This document shows, piece after piece, positions 7,923-15,234 of a stretch of DNA of 18,615 bases. The position numbers and the translations under genes are program-made. Under the pieces are notes generated by a model. That model was not told where the DNA came from. It ran no database searches and saw only the letters and a list, made by a program, of their open reading frames with translations. Each line of letters begins with the position of its first letter. Position 1 is the first letter of the stretch. The stretch comes from an uncultured beta proteobacterium. Lineage in GTDB: Bacteria; Pseudomonadota; Gammaproteobacteria; Burkholderiales; SG8-39. The stretch is taken from assembly GCA_903868285.1 (NCBI GenBank), contig CAIPUP010000047.1, positions 1-18,615 of the forward strand. Reading direction: 5' to 3'.

Positions 7923-8714
7923 TTATTTAGTCATATTCAGATGCTGGAACAGCGGGGGTGCGCCCGACACTTCGCGCGCCGACAGGGCACCGGTTTCCAG
8001 CAGGCTTTTGTAATAGCCCCAGCGCACACCGTAGTTGACGCGCGGACCTTTGAGCATGTGATCGATCTTTTCCTTTGGAATCACATTCGGCGTACCGATC
8101 TGGGCCGAGAAGAAATTCAGCAGCGCCAGACGCTCGAGGTGGATCGACGCCAGTGTGGCTTCCTCGGGTGTGGGCGAGGCGAACACCACGCCGTGGTTCT
8201 GGATATGCACCACTTCGTGATCACCCAAGGCCTCGGCCAATGCCCGGCCCTTGTCGGCGTTATCCACCAGATCGGGATCACGGTAGAAAGGAATGGGCTT
8301 GGCCACCAGCGGTGCCTCGGTTGCCAGCAACGGCAGGATCGGGCGCTCGGCCACGCCAAAGGCCACCGACATCATTTGATGCGTGTGGATCACGCCGCCA
8401 ACATCAGGACGCTTTTTGTAGATCTCGGTATGTATCCATTTTTCTGCCGGCGGACCGTCATTGCCTTCGATCAACTTGCCCTCGAAGTCGATCACGATCA
8501 TGCGCTCGGGCGCCACCGTGCCCATGCCATGCACCGAGGGTGAATGACGCGGCTTGATGATGATGCGCTCGGTGCCAGGCACACGCGCGCTGACATGACC
8601 CATGTAGTCGGCCAGGCCGAGGTGGTACAGGATGGCGCCGGCGGTTGCGACGGTCAGGCGAAGTTCCTGTTCGATGGCTTTGAGGTCTTGCGGGGATTTC
8701 GGTGCTGCGCTCAA
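7923..8714 (-). CDS. Class II aldolase/adducin-family metalloenzyme, possible aromatic-pathway decarboxylase
   Basis: Encodes 263 residues. The start is a TTG at 8714 with GGAGAG five bases upstream; the next Met is at residue 38, inside the fold, so TTG is well supported. Family residues are all present: Glu97 (IHTEIY), the metal-binding pair His110 and His112 (VIHTHQ) and His174 (IQNHGVV). The superfamily covers fuculose-phosphate aldolase and ribulose-5-phosphate epimerase, but also decarboxylases of aromatic catabolism such as the 3,4-dihydroxyphthalate decarboxylase of Gram-positive phthalate pathways and, as I recall, the ring-cleavage-product decarboxylase of the p-cumate pathway. With an extradiol dioxygenase and a Rieske oxygenase nearby, decarboxylation is the more attractive role, but this is inference from context. 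No signal peptide; cytoplasmic. Confidence 0.85.
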   Translation of the reverse strand: MSAAPKSPQDLKAIEQELRLTVATAGAILYHLGLADYMGHVSARVPGTERIIIKPRHSPSVHGMGTVAPERMIVIDFEGKLIEGNDGPPAEKWIHTEIYKKRPDVGGVIHTHQMMSVAFGVAERPILPLLATEAPLVAKPIPFYRDPDLVDNADKGRALAEALGDHEVVHIQNHGVVFASPTPEEATLASIHLERLALLNFFSAQIGTPNVIPKEKIDHMLKGPRVNYGVRWGYYKSLLETGALSAREVSGAPPLFQHLNMTK

Positions 8715-8843
8715 GTTGCTCTCCGTGGTCGGTAATACAAACTGTAAGACAAACTAAGTGGGCAAGTGGACTGATGGACAGACCGATGGTTATCGAGGGC
8801 ATCCACCGCAGACCAGACCACCCGCACGGCTCGAATCGAAGGC

Positions 8844-8888
8844 GCATTCTGCCGCAAATTGACGCTGCCGAGCGCCGGGACAGAATGC
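8844..8888. repeat. Inverted repeat GCATTCTG ... CAGAATGC
   Basis: gcattctg at 8844-8851 is matched by its exact complement cagaatgc at 8881-8888, 29 bases later, in the divergent promoter region. The arms are about 37 bp apart centre to centre (3.5 helical turns). This spacing is more like two half-sites for a multimeric regulator than an RNA stem. Confidence 0.45.
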
Positions 8889-8917
8889 ATAGATTCAGCA
8901 GTTATATTGCGGTGCAT

Positions 8918-8940
8918 GATGCGCATCTATGGTGCGCACC
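8918..8940. promoter_or_regulatory. Paired 10-bp palindromes with TGCGCA core
   Basis: gatgcgcatc (8918-8927) and ggtgcgcacc (8931-8940) are each perfect palindromes, share the core TGCGCA and have centres 13 bp apart. A partial copy, ggtgca, sits just before them at 8911-8916. They lie about 95-115 bp upstream of the Bug 3 start and are a candidate double operator. No known regulator family is assigned. Confidence 0.4.
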
Positions 8941-9034
8941 TTTACTCCGCCTGCGGGCTTTGGTTAAGCTGGGCAAATATTTTGTAACCTCGGTTTGTCG
9001 CACCGACTTCAGTGTTTGAAATCAGGAGATAGCC

Positions 9035-10054
9035 TTGAATCGCAGCAAGCCTCTTTCCCGCCCGCGCTGGCGCTGTTCGCAATCGGGCCTGATCACGACC
9101 CTCGGCATTCTGATGCTGGCGAGCCTGACTATCGCTGGCAACGCCCTGGCGCAGAACTGGCCCACACGCGCGGTGAAAATCATCGCCACCAGCCCGCCCG
9201 GTGGCTCGGTCGATTTGCTGGCGAGGGTGCTGGCCGACGATTTCACCAAAGTGTTCGGTCAACCCTTCGTGGTGGATAACCGGCCCGGCGCCAATGGCAA
9301 CATCGGTGTCGAAGCGGTGGTGCGAGCGCCAGCCGATGGCCACATGCTGTTTGTCACCATTCCCGGTGTGTTCAGCATCAATATGCATCTGCACGCCAGG
9401 ATGCCCTTCGATGCCAAAGCCGATATCACCCCGATCGCCATGATCGGCTATTCACCCTTGGTGTTGGTCACGCATCCTTCGGTACCAGCGAAGACCTGGC
9501 CCGAGCTGCTCAACTGGCTAAAGGCACGACCGGGCAAGGTCAGCTATTCCTCCGCTGGCGTTGGCACCACCGGGCACCTGGGCATGGAGTTGCTCAACAG
9601 CCTGGCCGGGGTGCAAGTGGTACACATCCCCTATAAAGGGGCGGCACAAGCCATAACCGATTTACTGGCCGGCAATGTACAAGTCACCCTCAACAACACC
9701 AGTGCCTCGGTGCCCTACATTCAGAAGGGGCAGTTGCGCGCTATTGCGATTGCCGAGAAGGCGCGCATTCCCTCACTGCCGGAGGTGCCCACCCTGCATG
9801 AATTGGGACTGAAGAACTTCGAGGTCACACCGTGGTTCGGTTTGGGCACACGCAGCGGCGTACCGCGCGAGATCGTGCAACGCCTGGCGACCGAGGCCAA
9901 CAAGGCGCTGAACCGGCCGGAGGTATCGAACCGGTTGGCGGCAGTAGGCGTCGAACCACGCTTTCTGGGTCCGGACGCCTTTACTGATTACATCCGCAGC
10001 GAAACCGACAAGTGGGGCGAGATCATCCGCCGCTCTGGCGCCAAGGCCGAATAA
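9035..10054 (+). CDS. Bug/TctC-family periplasmic binding protein (Bug 3)
   Basis: Encodes 339 residues from a TTG at 9035, five bases after AGGAGA (9024-9029). The first in-frame ATG (codon 27) would remove the positive region of the signal peptide, so TTG is the likely start. The signal has Arg/Lys residues at 3-13, a hydrophobic core at 18-34 and likely cleavage after ALA (37-39). The binding loop reads SPPGGSVDLLAR with Asp60, followed by VVDNRPGANGNIGVE, DGHMLFV and HIPYKGAAQ. Predicted to capture a carboxylate in the periplasm; ligand unknown. It is transcribed away from the aldolase-family gene and converges on Bug 4 with only 30 bp between stops. Confidence 0.92.
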   Translation: MNRSKPLSRPRWRCSQSGLITTLGILMLASLTIAGNALAQNWPTRAVKIIATSPPGGSVDLLARVLADDFTKVFGQPFVVDNRPGANGNIGVEAVVRAPADGHMLFVTIPGVFSINMHLHARMPFDAKADITPIAMIGYSPLVLVTHPSVPAKTWPELLNWLKARPGKVSYSSAGVGTTGHLGMELLNSLAGVQVVHIPYKGAAQAITDLLAGNVQVTLNNTSASVPYIQKGQLRAIAIAEKARIPSLPEVPTLHELGLKNFEVTPWFGLGTRSGVPREIVQRLATEANKALNRPEVSNRLAAVGVEPRFLGPDAFTDYIRSETDKWGEIIRRSGAKAE

Positions 10055-10084
10055 CTTTCCCTGGGCCGCGGCGGGCCGCTGGCT

Positions 10085-11095
10085 TCAATCGCCCTTGATG
10101 CCGGCGTCCTTGATCAGCTTACCGAGTTTTTCAAACTCCTCGCGGTTCAAGCGATCCAGTTCCTCGGGTGTGCTGGTCACGACTGATGTGCCCTGCTTGG
10201 CCAGCAGCTCACGCACCTCGGGATCGGCCAGCACTTCGCGAAACACCGCGTTGTAACGACGCACGATATCGGCCGGCAATCCGAGCGGACCCCACACGGC
10301 GAACCAGGCATCGAAATGGAAATCCTTCACGCCCTGTTCATGCAAGGAGGGGATGTCCGGCGTGAGCGCAGAACGCTCCCGACCCGAACCACCCAGAATG
10401 CGCACCTTGCCCGCACGTGCCATGCCGATGGCAGCACCCATGGGCACAAACATGGCGCCGATCTGACCACCCATCAAGTCGGTGAACGCCGGTGCCGAGC
10501 CTTTGTAGGGAATATGCGTCATCTGCATACCGCTTCGCAGCTTGAGGGACTCCATGATCATGTGGTGATGGGTACCGTTACCGGGCGATCCGTAGTTGAC
10601 GGTGCCGCCTTGCTTTTTGACCCAGTCATTGAACTCGCGATAGTTATTCGCCGGCACCGAAGGATGAATGGCCAGGGCAAAGATATTGCTGGCGATCAGG
10701 CCGATGGGGGTGAAGCTCTTCACCACATCGAAATCGATCTTGAAAAAATGTGGCAGCGTCAGCGTGGAGTTGACGTTGATGGTGATGGTATGGCCATCCG
10801 GTGCTGCCTTGGCCACCGCGTCCATGCCGATGGCGCCACCGGCACCGCCGCGGTTTTCAACCAGAAACGGCTGGTTCCACTTCTGCTGCAGACGCGGGGC
10901 CAGAGCGCGCGCCAGCAAGTCGGGCGTGGTGCCGGCGGTCTGACCCAGGATCATGCGTACCGGACGCGTAGACAAGCCTTGGGCCAGGGCCGGTGCAGAC
11001 AGCAGCGCGCCACCCAGACCCAGACCTGCGGCGCCCGCTAATGCACTACCACCCAAGGCCAGGCGGCGACGGCGTGAATTGATGATGTCGTTCAA
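10085..11095 (-). CDS. Bug/TctC-family binding protein with Tat-like signal (Bug 4)
   Basis: Encodes 336 residues from a TTG at 11095 preceded by GAGGAGAG. The N-terminus carries SRRRRLALGG followed by a Gly/Ala-rich, weakly hydrophobic stretch to ALA (36-38), which looks like a twin-arginine export signal, not a Sec signal. The binding loop differs from Bugs 1-3: GQTAGTTPDLLAR, with Asp59 after Pro and no AGG/PGG glycine pair. The rest is standard (LVENRGGAGGAIGMD, DGHTI, HIPYKGSAP). It is the last gene of a leftward operon after the decarboxylase-like and extradiol genes, though the 95-bp gap with its A/T tracts could also hold its own promoter. This context suggests an aromatic acid ligand, by inference. 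Confidence 0.92.
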   Translation of the reverse strand: MNDIINSRRRRLALGGSALAGAAGLGLGGALLSAPALAQGLSTRPVRMILGQTAGTTPDLLARALAPRLQQKWNQPFLVENRGGAGGAIGMDAVAKAAPDGHTITINVNSTLTLPHFFKIDFDVVKSFTPIGLIASNIFALAIHPSVPANNYREFNDWVKKQGGTVNYGSPGNGTHHHMIMESLKLRSGMQMTHIPYKGSAPAFTDLMGGQIGAMFVPMGAAIGMARAGKVRILGGSGRERSALTPDIPSLHEQGVKDFHFDAWFAVWGPLGLPADIVRRYNAVFREVLADPEVRELLAKQGTSVVTSTPEELDRLNREEFEKLGKLIKDAGIKGD

Positions 11096-11120
11096 TTTTC
11101 TCTCCTCGATGAATCAGCAG

Positions 11121-11138
11121 ACCAGTAAACAGACTGGT
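11121..11138. promoter_or_regulatory. Dyad ACCAGT-N6-ACTGGT upstream of Bug 4
   Basis: accagt (11121-11126) and actggt (11133-11138) form a perfect 6-bp dyad around aaacag, about 26-43 bp before the Bug 4 start codon. It is placed where an operator or a 5'-leader hairpin would act. It is short and could be chance. Confidence 0.35.
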
Positions 11139-11152
11139 TCTTGGACAACTCG

Positions 11153-11192
11153 TTTTTTTAAAAAATTCCGTTTTTTTACAACGCCGTTTTTT
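11153..11192. promoter_or_regulatory. Three spaced T-runs (A-tracts on the coding strand) before Bug 4
   Basis: T-runs of 7, 7 and 6 bases start at 11153, 11171 and 11187, the last two each preceded by ccg. Read in the direction of transcription, they are A-tracts right after the extradiol dioxygenase stop codon and upstream of Bug 4. They contrast sharply with the high-GC surroundings. Possible roles are an UP-like element or bent DNA for a Bug 4 promoter, or low-stability DNA at the end of the preceding gene. There is no GC-rich stem to make a rho-independent terminator in this direction. Confidence 0.45.
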
Positions 11193-12096
11193 AAACCGCC
11201 GGCGGCTCGATATCACCGAAGGCCGGCAGGTTGGACGGCGGCGGGCCTTCCCACAGGTCGGTAGTGCGGTAGGTCTTGTCCAGCATACGTGGCTGCCGCG
11301 GATCGTGTTCCGGAAACTCTTCCATACCCACGGTGTATTCGACCGTGAAGCCATCCGGATCGGAGAAATACTGGAACACGCTACCCGAGGCCATATGCCG
11401 GCCCGGCGTCGGTGCCACCATCACACCATTCTTGGCCATGCGGTTCTTGCCAAACATCAGGTCATCCATGCCATTGACGGTGAACGCGATATGGAAGAAC
11501 GCATTGCGATCACTTTCCTGCAGCGCGAATGAATGGTGATACGGATTGGGAAAGCAGCGCATGAAGGCAAAGTAGGGCTCGCCACTGGGCTCATGGCGAA
11601 AATCGGAGGTACGGAAATTCATCACCTCGCTATAGAACTTGTGCGGCTCGGGGAAGTCGGCCACCCGCATCACCGCATGGCTCAGATGCGACAGGTTGAT
11701 CGGATGCGGCAGAAAGGGTTGCGGACGCGACATCATGCCAACGAACAGTTCGATGGTGGTACCGATCGGATCCACCAACCGCAGTGCGCGACCGATGTGC
11801 AGGCGATAGCTTTCTTCCTGCGACACATGCGCCCAGCGCACCTTGTGCCGGGTCAGCCACTCTTCGGCCACCGCCAGTTGCTCGGGGCTCTCCAGCTGGA
11901 AGGCAATGCGCTTCAAGCTGGGCTTGCCCTGCACCAGCAGGATATTGTGATGGTCGCTGTTGCACGACAAAAAGGCCTCACCCTGGTCGTTGGTCTTGAC
12001 ATGATCCAGACCCACCATGTCGCGATAGAACGCAATCGACTTGTCAAGGTTCGAGACATTGAATGCCACATAGCCCAGTTTTTTATAGCGAATCAT
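11191..12096 (-). CDS. Two-domain type I extradiol ring-cleavage dioxygenase
   Basis: Encodes 301 residues, the normal size for a two-module VOC extradiol enzyme. GGAGA lies six bases before the ATG. The second module has every catalytic residue of the family: iron ligands His140 (LSHAVM), His202 (FFHIAF) and Glu253 (FTVEYT), plus His188 (YHHSF), His234 (TPGRH) and Tyr243 (FQYF), which correspond to the acid/base and oxygen-site residues of biphenyl-diol dioxygenase (BphC). The usual GRHTND reads GRHMAS. It should cleave a catechol-type diol next to the hydroxyls; the exact diol is unknown. The gene begins 17 bp after the decarboxylase-like gene, so the two are co-transcribed and probably act in one pathway. 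Confidence 0.88.
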   Translation of the reverse strand: MIRYKKLGYVAFNVSNLDKSIAFYRDMVGLDHVKTNDQGEAFLSCNSDHHNILLVQGKPSLKRIAFQLESPEQLAVAEEWLTRHKVRWAHVSQEESYRLHIGRALRLVDPIGTTIELFVGMMSRPQPFLPHPINLSHLSHAVMRVADFPEPHKFYSEVMNFRTSDFRHEPSGEPYFAFMRCFPNPYHHSFALQESDRNAFFHIAFTVNGMDDLMFGKNRMAKNGVMVAPTPGRHMASGSVFQYFSDPDGFTVEYTVGMEEFPEHDPRQPRMLDKTYRTTDLWEGPPPSNLPAFGDIEPPAV

Positions 12097-12113
12097 GTGT
12101 TGTCTCCGGCGGC

Positions 12114-13073
12114 TCAGTTGCTCTGATTGAAAATGCGATCAATATCGACCGCCTTGACGAAGCCCTGCTTGACCGCTGCAGCACAGAAGGCGCGTAAAAC
12201 CTTTTCGTTTCGCTGCCAGCCATAGCCGTTCCAGCCCTCACCCAGTGCGGCATAGGTGTTGTCCAGCTGCATGTCGGCCAGGGGCAAAAACTGCGCGGTG
12301 TGGTGGCCGACCTCGTCGTCGCCATGGGCTAGCGACTGTGCAAACAGGCTATAGATGGCCTGCGCAAGATCCGGACGCTGCTGCAACAGTTCACGTCGTA
12401 CCGCCAGCACATGCGTCACCGGAATGATGCCGGTGCGCTTGACTGTCTCCAGCGCGGCATCAATCGGATTGCGTGACAGATAGCGCAAGCCCTTCAAGTC
12501 GAACGGCCGGCGGGCAAAAATAAAACAGTCCGCCTCGCCGGAACGAATCACCTCCGACTGCTTTTTGCCTACCAGGGACCAGTCGTACTTGAACTGATCC
12601 GGATAGGGCATACCGTCGATACGATCCTTGCCCAGCGGACACCAGGTCACGCTGGCCGGATCGACGCCGGCTGCTTCGATGAACAGGCGATGCCAGATGG
12701 CTGCGGTTACCCAGAACTGCGGCACGGCAATACGTTTGCCTGCCAATGAAGCATGACCGTCCATGTCGTCATCGGCGCGGCAGAAGGCATATTGCGACAC
12801 CAGCTTCTTGGCGAACACCGGCAGGCCGATGAACTGATCGGCATGCGGGCCACCCGCCTCACACACCTTGATATAGGTGGCAAGCGAAAACTCGCCCGCA
12901 TCGAACTCTCCGGCCAGGGTCTTGAGCGTGCATTCATCGATGGTCTTGGTCACCCTCACCTGATACTCGACGCCGGGTACCGACACCGCACCGGCGATCA
13001 GCGGCATGGTGTGCAGGTATTGCGTGGTGCCGATGCGCAGATGCACCGGCGCTGTGGCGCTGGATGCGCTCAT
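12114..13073 (-). CDS. 4,5-dihydroxyphthalate decarboxylase-like protein (periplasmic-binding fold, no signal)
   Basis: Encodes 319 residues. The start at 13073 is chosen because AGGAGG stands seven bases upstream; the 42 extra codons possible before it have no such site. The protein has no signal peptide but has the fold of ABC-type substrate-binding proteins. It resembles the Pht5-type 4,5-dihydroxyphthalate decarboxylases: LRIGTTQYLHTMPL at the start, FDAGEFSLATYI, IGLPVFAKK and LAGKRIAVPQFWVTAAIW. The known enzymes convert 4,5-dihydroxyphthalate to protocatechuate. It heads a leftward operon with the extradiol dioxygenase, and a LigA-type protocatechuate dioxygenase subunit lies at the far right of the window. 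Alternatively it decarboxylates another carboxylated diol. The substrate is inference. Confidence 0.8.
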   Translation of the reverse strand: MSASSATAPVHLRIGTTQYLHTMPLIAGAVSVPGVEYQVRVTKTIDECTLKTLAGEFDAGEFSLATYIKVCEAGGPHADQFIGLPVFAKKLVSQYAFCRADDDMDGHASLAGKRIAVPQFWVTAAIWHRLFIEAAGVDPASVTWCPLGKDRIDGMPYPDQFKYDWSLVGKKQSEVIRSGEADCFIFARRPFDLKGLRYLSRNPIDAALETVKRTGIIPVTHVLAVRRELLQQRPDLAQAIYSLFAQSLAHGDDEVGHHTAQFLPLADMQLDNTYAALGEGWNGYGWQRNEKVLRAFCAAAVKQGFVKAVDIDRIFNQSN

Positions 13074-13151
13074 GAAATTTCCTCCTGGACAGGAACTCAG
13101 TTCGTGGGGGGCGATCCGAAATGCGACAGCACATATCAGACGGAACATCCC

Positions 13152-13179
13152 ATTATGCAAGATTTTGAAATGCACAAAA
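13152..13179 (-). promoter_or_regulatory. Candidate leftward promoter overlapped by dyad TTTTG-N7-CAAAA
   Basis: ttttg (13163-13167) and caaaa (13175-13179) form a 5-bp dyad with a 7-base spacer in the divergent region between the decarboxylase-like gene and the Rieske alpha gene. On the minus strand a CATAAT (13152-13157) resembles a -10 box, about 80 bp before the leftward start codon, and the dyad covers its -35/spacer region. The -35 match is poor. A repressor or activator here could control both operons. Confidence 0.3.
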
Positions 13180-13269
13180 GTTGCGGGCCGCGCTGCCAAG
13201 GGCCTAGCACTTCACGCCGCGACCCCGCGCCATGTCACACCGGATATTGTCTCGCCATATGAGATTATT

Positions 13270-14634
13270 ATGTTTGCTCAACCTGTCGCCGAGACTTCAT
13301 CCATGAACGATCGCATGCCCTACCCGCCGCTGGAATCGTCAATTACAACGAATCAGCAACCGATGGTGGTGAATCAACCCGAGGCACTGAACTTTCAGGT
13401 GCACCGCCGCACCCTGGTGGATCCGGCCATTCTGGAGCTGGAGCAGCGTCGAATTTTCGATGTCTGCTGGCTGTATGCCGGTCATGAATCGGAAGTTCCC
13501 AACCCTGGCGACTTCAAGACCCGCGTGGTGTGCGGGCGGCCGATCATTCTGTGCCGCGGCGATGATGGCAAGGTTCGGGTATTCCTCAATTCCTGCCGGC
13601 ATCGCGGTGCCATCGTGGCGCGTGAGGCCGAGGGCAATACCCGCAGTTTCTTTTGCTTCTATCACGGCTGGAGTTACGACCGCGCCGGCAAACTCGATGG
13701 TGTACCCGGTGTCAGCAGCTATCCCTCGAGCTTTCGCCAGGAGGACTATGCCTTGGCCCAACCTCCCAGGGTGGATGGCTATCGCGGATTCATCTTCATC
13801 AATTTCGATGCCCAGGCCATGGATCTGATCGACTACCTGGCCGGTGCCACCGAGTACATCGACCTGATCATTGATCAGTCGCCCTCCGGTCAGATGGAAA
13901 TCATCCGCGGTGTACAGGAGTACGACATCCGCGCCAACTGGAAGCTGCTGGTGGAAAACAGCTTCGATGACTATCACCTGCTCACGACGCACTCCACCTG
14001 GCTGGATTACATGCGCAACTCCGGTGTGGAAATGAAGCGGCCCGAGCGCGGTCATTTACTACCTGCGCACGGCATCGGCAAGCCGCTGGGCAATGGCCAT
14101 GCAGTGATCGACAACGTCAATTTCCGCGGCCGTCCGGTGGCGAAGTGGATACCCATCTATGGGGAAGAGGCCAAACCGGAAATCGAGCGCATCCGGGCCG
14201 AGCTGGTGGCGCGTCTTGGCGAAGCCCGTGCCACGCGTGTGGCCGACACTAATCGCAATCTGGTGATCTTTCCCAATCTGGTCATCAATGATGGTTCGGC
14301 CGTGACCGTGCGTTCGTTTCAGCCCGATGGCGCCGGCGGCATGAAAGTGCGTGCCTGGGCCATGGGCCCGAAAGACGAAACTGCCCAGGCACGCGCCATA
14401 CGCCTGGATGCCTTTCTCACCTTCTACGGACCGGGCGGCTTTGCCACGCCTGATGACGTGGAGGCCCTGGAAATGGTGCAGATGGGATTGGCCACCTGGC
14501 GCGAAGTGCCCTGGTCGGTGATGACACGCGGCATGGAAAAACAGGGCGAGCAACTCAATACCGATGAACTGCATCTGCGCAGCTTCTGGTTGCAATGGGA
14601 CAAGCTGATGCAAGGCGCAAAGCCAGGGCAATGA
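13270..14634 (+). CDS. Rieske aromatic-ring-hydroxylating dioxygenase, alpha subunit
   Basis: Encodes 454 residues from the ATG at 13270; weak GAGA stands before it, and later in-frame ATGs at 13303 and 13315 are also possible, so the first dozen residues are uncertain. The Rieske [2Fe-2S] ligands are Cys109, His111, Cys129 and His132 (CxH-x17-CxxH). The mononuclear iron site shows Asp233, His236 and His241 (SFDDYHLLTTH), with Asp395/396 supplying the third ligand. The enzyme inserts O2 into an aromatic ring to give a cis-dihydrodiol, or hydroxylates it. The N-terminal part (DPAILELEQRRIFDVCWLYA, GHESEVPNPGDF) reminds me of p-cumate-dioxygenase-like oxygenases, but this is memory, not a search. 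Ferredoxin, reductase and diol dehydrogenase genes are not in the window. The beta gene follows after 4 bp. Confidence 0.9.
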   Translation: MFAQPVAETSSMNDRMPYPPLESSITTNQQPMVVNQPEALNFQVHRRTLVDPAILELEQRRIFDVCWLYAGHESEVPNPGDFKTRVVCGRPIILCRGDDGKVRVFLNSCRHRGAIVAREAEGNTRSFFCFYHGWSYDRAGKLDGVPGVSSYPSSFRQEDYALAQPPRVDGYRGFIFINFDAQAMDLIDYLAGATEYIDLIIDQSPSGQMEIIRGVQEYDIRANWKLLVENSFDDYHLLTTHSTWLDYMRNSGVEMKRPERGHLLPAHGIGKPLGNGHAVIDNVNFRGRPVAKWIPIYGEEAKPEIERIRAELVARLGEARATRVADTNRNLVIFPNLVINDGSAVTVRSFQPDGAGGMKVRAWAMGPKDETAQARAIRLDAFLTFYGPGGFATPDDVEALEMVQMGLATWREVPWSVMTRGMEKQGEQLNTDELHLRSFWLQWDKLMQGAKPGQ

Positions 14635-14638
14635 CACC

Positions 14639-15172
14639 ATGACGATGCCAAATACCCTCATGACGAAGCTCACCCACACCATGCCAAGCCGCAGCGAAGT
14701 GGAAGATTTTCTATTTTATGAAGCGGCCTTGCTGGATGAATGGCGGCTGGACGACTGGCTTGGCCTGCTGACCGAGGATGCCAGCTATCGCGTACCCCCC
14801 AATGACACGCCGCAGGGAGATCATCGCGACACCTTGTTCACGGTGGCGGATGACATCCGGCGCATCCGCGCACGCGTCACGCGGCTGAAAGATCGCAATG
14901 CGCATGCCGAGTACCCACTGTCACGCACCCGCCGCATGATCGCTAATGTGCGCCTGCTGCCTATGACCGGCGCGCTGCCGGACAACGAACTGGAAGTGCT
15001 GAGCAACTATGTGGTGTATCGCTTCCGGCGCGAGGAACGCATTCGCGAATACGTCGGGCAATACCGACATCGGCTGCGAATTGTGGATGGGCAATTGCGT
15101 ATCGCTGCCCGTACCGTCTTGATCGATGCACATGAGCTGGGTTCGCTGGGCTCGGTCAGTTTCATTCTCTGA
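14639..15172 (+). CDS. Rieske aromatic-ring-hydroxylating dioxygenase, beta subunit
   Basis: Encodes 177 residues, typical of the small NTF2-like subunit of alpha3-beta3 ring-hydroxylating dioxygenases. Family features are the opening VEDFLFYEAALLDEWRLDDW, then LLTEDASYRVP, the DDIRRIRARVTRL helix, the SRTRRMIANVRL strand and RREERIREYVGQYRHRLR near the end. The subunit has no redox centre and stabilises the oxygenase. It starts 4 bp after the alpha stop, so the two are co-translated; the ATG at 14660 is an alternative start with slightly shorter N-terminus. The gene for Bug 5 follows 62 bp downstream on the same strand, probably in the same operon. Confidence 0.88.
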   Translation: MTMPNTLMTKLTHTMPSRSEVEDFLFYEAALLDEWRLDDWLGLLTEDASYRVPPNDTPQGDHRDTLFTVADDIRRIRARVTRLKDRNAHAEYPLSRTRRMIANVRLLPMTGALPDNELEVLSNYVVYRFRREERIREYVGQYRHRLRIVDGQLRIAARTVLIDAHELGSLGSVSFIL

Positions 15173-15234
15173 GGCACGACAACGCTTCCATGCTGCATGT
15201 CGCGGTAAGCTTGCCGTCCCGAGGAGGAGAACCC

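Larger units (their letters stand above)
8715..9034. promoter_or_regulatory. 320-bp divergent intergenic region with several dyads
   Basis: This stretch separates the aldolase-family gene (leftward) from Bug 3 (rightward) and holds no convincing gene. It is long for this compact window and contains an 8-bp inverted repeat (8844-8851 with 8881-8888) and two 10-bp perfect palindromes sharing a TGCGCA core (8918-8927, 8931-8940). A TTGACG at 8859-8864 could be a rightward -35 element, but no good -10 follows at the right spacing. It probably carries two divergent promoters under one regulator. Confidence 0.5.

Noticed and set aside
5638..10054. Bugs 1-3 as a recent tandem duplication
   Set aside because: They lie on alternating strands and differ widely in sequence, so they look like separately acquired or ancient paralogues.
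10055..10084. GC-rich stretch between Bug 3 and Bug 4 as a terminator
   Set aside because: The gggccgc copies are direct, not inverted, repeats, and no clear stem with a T-run forms.
10316..11041. 241-codon plus-strand frame
   Set aside because: Antisense to Bug 4 and without any recognisable motif; shadow frame.
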